This document shows, in pieces, positions 1 through 4,985 of a stretch of DNA of 5,384 bases. How positions within the stretch are numbered: position 1 is the first letter of the stretch; each line of letters opens with the position of its first letter. The position numbers and the translations under genes are program-made. The notes under the pieces are model-generated. The model was not told the DNA's origin and did not search any database. It was given only the letters and a program-made list of their open reading frames with translations. Origin of the DNA: Candidatus Omnitrophota bacterium (GTDB taxonomy: Bacteria > Omnitrophota > Gorgyraeia > Duberdicusellales > 4484-171); the NCBI GenBank assembly GCA_030601015.1, contig JAUVUO010000101.1, positions 1 through 5,384 of the forward strand, in the 5' to 3' direction.

Positions 1-924
1 GTTACTATTGATACGGTATGTTATCATTTCCCGGGGAGTAATTATGGCCCTATTGATTTAGAAAATGCAAAAAAAGAGATTGATTTAGCTAAGGAATTAG
101 GTGTTGATTTTGTAAGGTTTGATATACGAAATGAAATGTCGGCTTTCCCAAAAGAAATTAAAAAATTAGATGAAATTATCGACTATTCTAGAACACAAAA
201 TTTAAAAATTTATATAGGTGTTTACGGAATGGAAACTTGGCTTACTCAGAAAATGTTTAAGCGGAAATATAGAGGAGGCGGCGGAGGCAAAGCTTCTTGG
301 GTAGATTTCAAGAAAATGTATATTAAACAAACAAAATATTTAGCTGAAAAGTATAAACCGGAATATATGTTAATTATGGTTGAGGTTCCTTTTAATTTAG
401 GAAATCAGGTGAATTCGGTTAGGAAGATTGATAGTTGGGTAAAATATACAATTAAGGTTGGAAAGATTATTAAATCAATTACACCAAAAACTAAAGTAGT
501 ATTAAATCAAATACTTAGAAATGAATGGCCCACACTTGAATTTGCTGAAAAAATAATGAAGAGGGGGGCAAAGGAGATAGATATAATTTCTGCGGATCCC
601 TATTCTTATGATGATTTAAAAGAAGAAATTTCCAATTTGGTTCGTATAAAGAATAAATATGATTGGGATGGTGAGATTTGGATAGGTGAGACTAATATTT
701 TTGATATTGAAAAGTTATATCATAAGTCTACAAAAGAAGAGGATGAATACCAAAAAGATTATTTTATTTATGCGATAGATATGGCTAAGAAAAATAATCT
801 AGATGGGTTTGTAATATTTTATTTTTTAGATATTAAAGATAATACGGGGTTGGGTATTATAAATAGAAATTTTAAACTTAAACCGGCATTTTACGGCATT
901 AAAGAAAAGATTAATTCACTCTGA
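1..924 (+). CDS. Glycoside-hydrolase-like TIM-barrel protein (3' part; start lies before the window)
   Basis: The reading frame is open from base 1 to the TGA at 922-924, giving 307 visible residues. The ATG at 136 is internal because coding continues upstream of it without a stop. The order of hydrophobic strands fits a (beta/alpha)8 barrel: DFVRFDIRNE (fragment residues 36-45), KIYIGVYG, YMLIMVEVPFN, KVVLNQIL, IDIISADPYSYD, EIWIGETNIFD and GFVIFYFLDIKD. In clan GH-A hydrolases two glutamates at the ends of strands 4 and 7 are the acid/base and the nucleophile. Here Glu128 (VEVPFN, bases 382-384) and Glu230 (IGETN, bases 688-690) sit in those places, so sugar-bond hydrolysis is plausible. 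The usual Asn before the acid/base Glu is replaced by Val. A run of five Gly (bases 274-288) follows strand 3 in a loop. Substrate, family number and signal peptide cannot be seen. The coding frame is certain, the barrel is likely, and enzymatic activity is inferred. Confidence 0.65.
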   Translation, partial: VTIDTVCYHFPGSNYGPIDLENAKKEIDLAKELGVDFVRFDIRNEMSAFPKEIKKLDEIIDYSRTQNLKIYIGVYGMETWLTQKMFKRKYRGGGGGKASWVDFKKMYIKQTKYLAEKYKPEYMLIMVEVPFNLGNQVNSVRKIDSWVKYTIKVGKIIKSITPKTKVVLNQILRNEWPTLEFAEKIMKRGAKEIDIISADPYSYDDLKEEISNLVRIKNKYDWDGEIWIGETNIFDIEKLYHKSTKEEDEYQKDYFIYAIDMAKKNNLDGFVIFYFLDIKDNTGLGIINRNFKLKPAFYGIKEKINSL

Positions 925-939
925 TTCATTGATATATAG

Positions 940-976
940 CCTTTTTGATTTGGCAAAAAGGAGTTAGTCTTTTTCT
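940..976 (+). terminator. Weak hairpin between the hydrolase and the HD-GYP gene
   Basis: CCTTTTTG (940-947) and CAAAAAGG (954-961) are perfect inverted repeats with a 6-base loop, beginning 15 bases after the hydrolase stop. A T-rich stretch follows at 968-977. The stem is mostly A-T, so it would be a poor intrinsic terminator. Its right arm also holds the purine-rich AAGGAG (958-963), so it might instead hide a ribosome-binding-like sequence. Confidence 0.3.
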
Positions 977-982
977 TGTAAG

Positions 983-2554
983 TTGCCCATAGGTATGTTA
1001 AGATTGGTTATTATGAAAGGGATTCTTCATTGTACAGTAAAGATTAAGGGGGGTGAGAGTGTACTGCCTTTTTCTTGCCAACAAACCACAACCTTAAAGG
1101 GTATTTCAAAAAGCGATTGTTCCATAATAATTTTTAGGGAAGATTTTTTAAAAAGAAGAGAAAAAATCAACTCTAATTTTTTTGAGAATAAAACCTGTCT
1201 AATCCATTTTTTTAAAAAGGATAATAATAATATAAAGATTGCAAAACAGTTTGGGGCTTTGGATTATTTTACTGATGAAGATAGTAGATCAGAAATAAGT
1301 TTTAAAATACAATTGGCTAAAAAAGTTTCTAAACTGCAAAAAAAAATTTTAGGTTTAAATAATAATATTGAGCAAAGGGATTTTAGAATCGAAGAGATAA
1401 CCTTAGGTGATCCTTTGACAGGCTGTAATAACTGGCGTTATTTTTTGCGTTCAGCAAAACAAGAGTTAAAAAGATCACGAGATAATTCCCATAATGTATC
1501 TTTTATTAATATTGATGTGGATAATTTCCGCAGGATTAATCAGATCTATGGAATACAAGTGGCTGATACCTTAATAAAGGAATTGGTTGATCTATTAAAG
1601 GAGAATCTAAGAAAGGAAGATGTTTTATTCCGGTGGAGGTCGGATGAATTTTTTATTGTTATCCCTTATGCCGGCAGAGTTTCTGCTTATGAAGCCGCAA
1701 AGAGGATTCATAAAAAAATCATTGAACATAAATTTAAATTTAAAAAATTAGTAATAACAATAAAAATCAGCATTGGGGTTGTATCTTTTCCTGAAGATAA
1801 TGTTTCCAGTATTAGAGATGTTATCTCAGCTTTAGATATGTGCCGTATCTCGGCGAAACGTAAAGGTGGAAATTCTATAGTATTATATGCTAAACCTTCA
1901 ATGAAATCTTTGTCACGAGTAAAAATAAAAGGAGATATTAAAGAGTTGCGCGGCAGATTAGAAAAGATGAATTTAGCAGTAACCAGAGATTTGGTTGAAA
2001 TGATTTATGGTTTTGCCCGGGCAATAGAAGCTAAGGATGCCGATACTGGTAAACACGTTGAATATACCGCGATTATCGCTGAAAAAATAGCTACTACTTT
2101 AAAATTAAATAAAGAAGAAATAGATAATATTAAGCACGCTGCTATTTTGCATGATTTAGGGAAGGTTGGAATAAGCCAAAGTATTTTGTCTAAGCAAGGG
2201 CCTCTAAATGCGAAAGAAAGAGAAATTATAAAAACTCATCCATCTATTGCGGCTGAGATATTAAAAGAAATTCATGTGTTAAGCGGGGCTATCCCTGTTA
2301 TTCTTTACCATCATGAACGTTATGATGGTAAAGGATATCCTTTAGGTATTAAAGGAGAGGAAATCCCTTTAGGCTCTAGAATAATAGCTATCGCGGATGT
2401 GTATGAAGCTCTTATTTCAGATAGGCCTTATCGTAAGGCGTTTTCTAAAAAAAAGGCCCTTGCAATAATTGAGGAGGGTATAGGGACTCAATTTGATCCC
2501 AAAATAGCAAAGATATTCCTGCAAGTTATAAAAAAAGTTCATGGAAAAATATGA
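983..2554 (+). CDS. Cyclic-di-GMP signalling protein: degenerate receiver, degenerate GGDEF, intact HD-GYP phosphodiesterase
   Basis: The predicted product has 523 residues, and its likely role is to hydrolyse c-di-GMP. Residues about 45-115 look like the C-terminal half of a receiver domain (GALDYFTDED at 91-100), but the usual Lys is missing. A GGDEF domain spans about 140-305 (DPLTGCNN at 143, Asp178, Asn186). Its active-site loop reads RSDEF (219-223) instead of GGDEF, so cyclase activity is doubtful. The inhibitory-site motif RKED (210-213) is present five residues upstream. A helical linker leads to HD-GYP (about 335-520). This has GKH (His358), HD (390-391), THP (His419), HHE (443-445) and GYP (451-453), all the signature residues of an active phosphodiesterase. 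The start is uncertain: TTG 983 is the first start codon in the frame, with ATG at 995 and 1013 as alternatives. None has a well-spaced ribosome site, since AAGGAG at 958-963 is 19 bases from the TTG. The 3' end overlaps tadA by 14 bases. Confidence 0.9.
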   Translation: MPIGMLRLVIMKGILHCTVKIKGGESVLPFSCQQTTTLKGISKSDCSIIIFREDFLKRREKINSNFFENKTCLIHFFKKDNNNIKIAKQFGALDYFTDEDSRSEISFKIQLAKKVSKLQKKILGLNNNIEQRDFRIEEITLGDPLTGCNNWRYFLRSAKQELKRSRDNSHNVSFINIDVDNFRRINQIYGIQVADTLIKELVDLLKENLRKEDVLFRWRSDEFFIVIPYAGRVSAYEAAKRIHKKIIEHKFKFKKLVITIKISIGVVSFPEDNVSSIRDVISALDMCRISAKRKGGNSIVLYAKPSMKSLSRVKIKGDIKELRGRLEKMNLAVTRDLVEMIYGFARAIEAKDADTGKHVEYTAIIAEKIATTLKLNKEEIDNIKHAAILHDLGKVGISQSILSKQGPLNAKEREIIKTHPSIAAEILKEIHVLSGAIPVILYHHERYDGKGYPLGIKGEEIPLGSRIIAIADVYEALISDRPYRKAFSKKKALAIIEEGIGTQFDPKIAKIFLQVIKKVHGKI

Positions 2555-3011
2555 AGTTTATATGCGAAAGGCATTACTGCAAGCGAAATATGCGTTTGAA
2601 GATAATGAGGTTCCGGTCGGAGCTATAATTGTATATGAGAATAGAATTATAGCCCAAGCACATAATCAAATCGAAACATTAAAAGACCCGACTGCTCATG
2701 CCGAAATGATTGCTATAACTCAAGCAACTAGTTTTTTGCAATCAAAATGGCTTAACAAATGCACTTTATATGTTACTATAGAACCTTGCTCAATGTGCGC
2801 AGGAGCATTGGTTCTTAGCCGTATTGACAAAGTTATTTTTGGAACTGCTGACCTTAAAACCGGAGCTTTTGGCTCAAAAATTGATATAAATTCTTTAGGG
2901 TTAAATCATAAGATAAAGGTAAAAAAAGGAATTTTAGAAGACGATTGTGCTATTATTATAACAGAGTTCTTTAAAAAAAAGAGGAATAAGTTGGTTTTCG
3001 AGAAAAATTAA
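2541..3011 (+). CDS. tadA: tRNA-specific adenosine deaminase
   Basis: TadA converts adenosine to inosine at the wobble position of tRNA-Arg(ACG) in the cytoplasm, allowing one tRNA to read several Arg codons. The product has 156 residues, a normal family length. The zinc site of the cytidine-deaminase fold is complete: HAE (His53, proton-shuttling Glu55) and PCSMC (Cys83, Cys86). Further family hallmarks are VPVGAIIV near residue 25, the HNQ motif at 41-43, KTGAFGS at 106-112, LNH at 121-123 and the C-terminal FF...R segment. The start at 2541 is preferred over Met8 (2562) because family members carry the short sequence before YMRKAL. There is no clear ribosome site, and the start lies inside the preceding HD-GYP gene, which suggests translational coupling. 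Free adenine or guanine deaminases share the fold, but the full motif set and the dnaX neighbourhood favour TadA. Confidence 0.95.
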   Translation: MEKYEVYMRKALLQAKYAFEDNEVPVGAIIVYENRIIAQAHNQIETLKDPTAHAEMIAITQATSFLQSKWLNKCTLYVTIEPCSMCAGALVLSRIDKVIFGTADLKTGAFGSKIDINSLGLNHKIKVKKGILEDDCAIIITEFFKKKRNKLVFEKN

Positions 3012-3034
3012 TTTATTTAATTTTTAGATTTTAT

Positions 3035-3062
3035 TTATCATTTTTGTATTTTATGATATAAT
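3035..3062 (+). promoter_or_regulatory. Likely sigma-70-type promoter upstream of tRNA-Ser (extended -10)
   Basis: A perfect TATAAT (3057-3062) is preceded by TG one base away (3054-3055), forming an extended -10 element. A weak -35 (TTATCA, 3035-3040, 4 of 6 matches) sits 16 bases upstream. It would start transcription near 3069, giving the tRNA a leader of about 44 bases. In such AT-rich DNA chance matches occur, but the extended -10 together with the position is good support. Confidence 0.5.
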
Positions 3063-3077
3063 TCATGGTCAAATAAC

Positions 3078-3106
3078 TTTATAAAAAGGGGTAATCCCCT
3101 TATAAT
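3078..3106 (+). promoter_or_regulatory. Second possible promoter immediately before tRNA-Ser
   Basis: A second exact TATAAT lies at 3101-3106, with TTTATA (3078-3083, 4 of 6 matches) 17 bases upstream. Transcription would begin at about 3112-3114, practically at the first base of the mature tRNA. The spacer is occupied by the hairpin at 3086-3101. It may be a chance match or a real alternative to the promoter at 3035-3062. Confidence 0.3.
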
Positions 3107-3112
3107 TTTATT
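3086..3112 (+). terminator. GGGG/CCCC hairpin between tadA and tRNA-Ser, possible weak terminator
   Basis: AAGGGG (3086-3091) and CCCCTT (3096-3101) form a perfect 6-bp stem with a TAAT loop, followed by an A/T-rich tail that includes TTTT (3106-3109). It could end the HD-GYP/tadA transcript 75-100 bases past the tadA stop. It could equally be a leader hairpin of the tRNA transcript. The tail is not a clean T-run, so termination is only plausible. Confidence 0.35.
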
Positions 3113-3205
3113 GGAGAGGTGGCCGAGCGGTTTAAGGCGACGGTTTGCTAAACCGTTGTACGGTGTAAAGCTGTACCCAGGGTTCAAATCCCTGCCTCTC
3201 CGCCA
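3113..3205 (+). tRNA. tRNA-Ser, anticodon GCU, CCA encoded
   Basis: This 93-base class II tRNA reads the serine codons AGC and AGU. The acceptor stem pairs GGAGAGG (3113-3119) with CCTCTCC (3195-3201), followed by discriminator G 3202 and an encoded CCA (3203-3205). The anticodon stem ACGGT/ACCGT (3140-3144/3152-3156) closes the seven-base loop TTGCTAA, with anticodon GCT at 3147-3149. The long variable arm (3157-3177) contains the stem GTACGG/CTGTAC, as expected for serine. The T arm pairs CAGGG with CCCTG (3178-3182/3190-3194) around TTCAAAT. Placement next to tadA and upstream of dnaX matches a neighbourhood known from other bacteria. The 3' strand of the acceptor stem also takes part in a hairpin with bases just downstream of the gene. 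Confidence 0.97.
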
Positions 3206-3237
3206 AATTGTCTGCAAAGTGGCGGAGAGGCATTTTT
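3194..3237 (+). terminator. 12-bp perfect hairpin made from the tRNA 3' end plus T-run
   Basis: GCCTCTCCGCCA (3194-3205), which is the tRNA's last T-stem base, 3' acceptor strand, discriminator and CCA, is perfectly inverted at TGGCGGAGAGGC (3220-3231). The loop has 14 bases, and five T follow at 3233-3237. The stem has 9 of 12 G-C pairs, so by shape this is a good rho-independent terminator, but half of its stem is mature tRNA. It may instead be the trace of an inserted palindromic element that copied the tRNA tail. Confidence 0.55.
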
Positions 3238-3260
3238 GGAAAAACGATGTTTTCAAATAT

Positions 3261-3276
3261 TGGCGAGATCTCGCCA
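3261..3276. repeat. Perfect 16-base palindrome TGGCGAGATCTCGCCA
   Basis: The sequence TGGCGAGATCTCGCCA equals its own reverse complement. Its right half TCTCGCCA matches the tRNA 3' end TCTCCGCCA with one C missing, and its left half is the inverse. The right half also serves as the left arm of the following longer hairpin (3266-3306), so the two structures exclude each other in RNA or cruciform DNA. Confidence 0.85.
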
Positions 3277-3309
3277 TTTAGCTTTGTCAAATGGCGGACG
3301 AGATCTTTT
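3266..3309 (+). repeat. Second tRNA-tail-like hairpin with 4-base bulge
   Basis: Bases 3266-3279 (AGATCTCGCCATTT) pair with 3289-3306, which hold AAATGG and CGAGATCT around a four-base bulge. The loop is nine bases. Only four T follow (3306-3309), so termination is possible but weak. The unit resembles the hairpin at 3194-3231 in both arms (TCTC-GCCA and TGGCGGA-GAG) and partly in the loop, so the two look like copies of one palindromic repeat that have drifted apart. Confidence 0.7.
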
Positions 3310-3325
3310 CAAGTAGGCAGTTAGG

Positions 3326-3418
3326 ATGTATTACGTTTATATTCTTTTAAATAAGACAAAAACAAGAACGTATACAGGTGTGCCAAATGATGCACCTAAC
3401 CTCTTTTTAACCCTTTAG
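3326..3418 (+). pseudogene. Truncated start of a small GIY-YIG endonuclease
   Basis: This 30-codon frame begins MYYVYILLNKTKTRTYTGV and stops at TAG 3416-3418. The start matches the N terminus of the short single-domain GIY-YIG nucleases (UvrC-N-like/YhbQ type): the first tyrosine strand YVYIL, a charged turn, then YTGV standing for YIG, followed by PND where the family has TND. These nucleases normally run to about 80-100 residues, with an Arg on the helix and a later catalytic Glu and Asn. None of that follows, and the other two frames stop within 20-25 bases. The recognisable part ends near base 3391, where a deletion or replacement probably joined it to unrelated sequence. AGTAGG (3312-3317) could be its old ribosome site. 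It lies right after the tRNA-tail palindromes. It is probably non-functional, although a 30-residue peptide could still be made. Confidence 0.6.
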
Positions 3419-3428
3419 GGTATCTCTT

Positions 3429-4388
3429 ATGACAATGTTTACAAGTAGCCTTTTATTAATAGTGGGATTAAGCATCTTGATTTTAAGTTCTGATTGGTTA
3501 GTACAATCTTCAGTTAAAATAGCTTATTTTTATAAACTTACTCCCTTATTTATAGGTTTGGTGATCATTGCTTTCGGCACTAGTGCTCCGGAAGCAGGTG
3601 TAGGAATAATGGCAGCTATAAGAAATCAGAAAGGAATAGCTTTAGGGAATATTATTGGCAGCAATATTTCTAATATCGGTTTGATTTTAGGGTTATGTGC
3701 AATCGTTACCCCATTGAAAGTGGATAAAAAAATATTTAAAAGTGAACTTTTAATGATGGGGCTTTCATTTGTTTTGTTATTTGTCTTATGCCTGGATTCA
3801 TATATTAGCCGTTTTGATGGGTTAATTCTTATTATTTGTTTTATCGCGTTTTGTATTATATCGTACAGTAAAGCTAAAAAATCTTTTGATCCTGGGGAAA
3901 TAGATGAATTCAAATTTTACAAAATACTAGAAAAAACCAAATCGAAGAAAATAACTTTAGTAATACTATTGTTATCTTTATTTGGTGTTGTAGGGGGCGC
4001 TGATTTAATGGTTAAAGGGGGTGTTCAATTGGCAGAAATTTTTAAAGTAAGCCCTTGGATTATTGGTATAACAGTATTCGCGATAGGCACTTCGTTACCG
4101 GAATTAGTTGCTTCATTAACCGCATCTATAAAAAAATTACATAGTATCAGTATAGGAAATATTATGGGAAGCAACATTTTTAATATTTTGTTTGTTTTAG
4201 GAATAGTATCTTTAATTCGGCCGATACCTTTGGATATTTCGATTTTAAAGTTTGAACTGCCGGTTATGTGTATTTTTGGCCTTCTGCTCTTTACAGTGAT
4301 GAGGACAGGGTATAAAATATCCAGAGGCGAAGGTGTTCTTATGTTTTTATGTTATACATTTTTTATTTTATTTTTGATAATTAAATAA
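3429..4388 (+). CDS. CaCA-family Na+/Ca2+ (or cation/proton) antiporter
   Basis: The product is a 319-residue inner-membrane antiporter, probably exporting Ca2+ in exchange for Na+ or protons. It has the inverted two-fold design of the family, with about ten hydrophobic segments. Alpha-repeat 1 has GTSAPE (50-55) and GNIIGSNISN (73-82), and alpha-repeat 2 has GTSLPE (220-225) and GNIMGSNIFN (243-252). Glu55 and Glu225 occupy the ion-binding glutamate positions. The residue after GSNI+1 is Asn in both repeats (82 and 252), whereas the archaeal exchanger of known structure has Asp in the second. A charged cytoplasmic loop (about 147-173) joins the halves. The start at ATG 3429 has AGGG at 3417-3420, spaced eight bases away. 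The size and motifs match the E. coli YrbG type. The true ion pair cannot be read from sequence. It has no functional link to its neighbours that I can see. Confidence 0.92.
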   Translation: MTMFTSSLLLIVGLSILILSSDWLVQSSVKIAYFYKLTPLFIGLVIIAFGTSAPEAGVGIMAAIRNQKGIALGNIIGSNISNIGLILGLCAIVTPLKVDKKIFKSELLMMGLSFVLLFVLCLDSYISRFDGLILIICFIAFCIISYSKAKKSFDPGEIDEFKFYKILEKTKSKKITLVILLLSLFGVVGGADLMVKGGVQLAEIFKVSPWIIGITVFAIGTSLPELVASLTASIKKLHSISIGNIMGSNIFNILFVLGIVSLIRPIPLDISILKFELPVMCIFGLLLFTVMRTGYKISRGEGVLMFLCYTFFILFLIIK

Positions 4389-4462
4389 TTGGCGAATTTT
4401 GTTAATATAAATGAAAATATATGCTAACCGAATTTAGAAAGAATTAGCAATAGGAGGTAAGA

Positions 4463-4984
4463 ATGGAAGAATTAAAAGGATTAGGTAAAAGTATGAAAGC
4501 CGCTCGAGAGAGTGAGACATCAGAAGATTTTAGCAGAGTAAGTCTTTTATTAAACGATGGACTTAATAAAATTCGTGAGCGGATACAGGATATAACATCA
4601 GATGATATGAAAGATATTTTAAAAAAAATGGGAAAAGGTGCGGCATTAACAATGAAAGAAATAGAATGTGTTAAATTATGGATTATAGGAGATGCGGAAT
4701 CTTATATAGAAATGGAAAACAATTTTGATGATTGGGTTAAAGAATTTGATCGGTTACAATATGACTTGTCTAGTTATGAAACGCGGGATTTATCATTAGA
4801 TGAATTAGGCAAGGCTCATGGGGTTTTGGAAGATGCTGCAAGAGTGGGCGCGGATATCGCGAATTATTTAGATAAAAAGGAAAGAGTAGAAAAATTTTCT
4901 CAAGCGACTTTAAATCCTTCAGCTTTGGACACAGAAGTTCTTCAAAAAATATTAAAATTAAAATTGCATTCACCTAATATGTAA
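4463..4984 (+). CDS. Uncharacterised helical protein, 173 residues, directly upstream of dnaX
   Basis: I do not recognise a family. The start is well supported, with a strong ribosome site AGGAGGT (4452-4458) four bases before ATG 4463. The product is soluble, strongly charged and predicted to be almost all helical, with no signal peptide, membrane segment or metal motif. The most distinctive part is the middle: TMKEIECVKLWIIGDAESY (63-81) followed by an acidic/aromatic segment (MENNFDDWVKEFDRLQYD, 84-101). This looks like a conserved core, with Trp73, Gly76, Asp77, Tyr81 and Trp91 as candidate key residues. Residues 128-173 are probably more helices with a basic tail. The stop is one base from the dnaX start, and base use resembles the neighbours, so it is likely a resident gene made with DnaX. 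A DNA-replication or repair accessory role is only a guess from position. Confidence 0.85.
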   Translation: MEELKGLGKSMKAARESETSEDFSRVSLLLNDGLNKIRERIQDITSDDMKDILKKMGKGAALTMKEIECVKLWIIGDAESYIEMENNFDDWVKEFDRLQYDLSSYETRDLSLDELGKAHGVLEDAARVGADIANYLDKKERVEKFSQATLNPSALDTEVLQKILKLKLHSPNM

Positions 4985-4985
4985 T

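Noticed and set aside
274..288. GC-rich run GGAGGCGGCGGAGGC that resembles a ribosome site
   Set aside because: It encodes five consecutive glycines in frame within the hydrolase and has no start codon at useful spacing in another open frame.
3038..3277. Minus-strand 79-codon frame containing RRGRDLNPG
   Set aside because: It runs antisense through tRNA-Ser. The RDLNPG-type peptide is the familiar false frame produced by the reverse complement of a tRNA T arm and acceptor, and no ribosome site supports it.
3377..3397. Small hairpin GGTGTGC/GATGCACC followed by a T-run at 3404-3408
   Set aside because: The stem is short and relies on two G-T wobbles. It falls at the break in the GIY-YIG remnant and is probably accidental.
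3206..3428. Possible SRP RNA (ffs) or other structured RNA between tRNA-Ser and the antiporter
   Set aside because: The conserved SRP core with its GGAA loop and AGCA bulge is absent. The structure seen is explained by tRNA-tail-derived palindromes.
3626..3913. Minus-strand 95-codon frame
   Set aside because: It lies wholly inside the antiporter gene, whose motifs are unmistakable. The minus frame is low-complexity and matches no known domain by eye.
4389..4462. Promoter for the 173-residue gene and dnaX
   Set aside because: TTGGCG (4389-4394) and several AT-rich hexamers exist, but no pair has suitable spacing and match, so I do not call a promoter or terminator in this gap.
4770..4973. 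Minus-strand 67-codon frame
   Set aside because: It is a shadow of the 173-residue gene, which has a strong ribosome site and proper spacing to dnaX.
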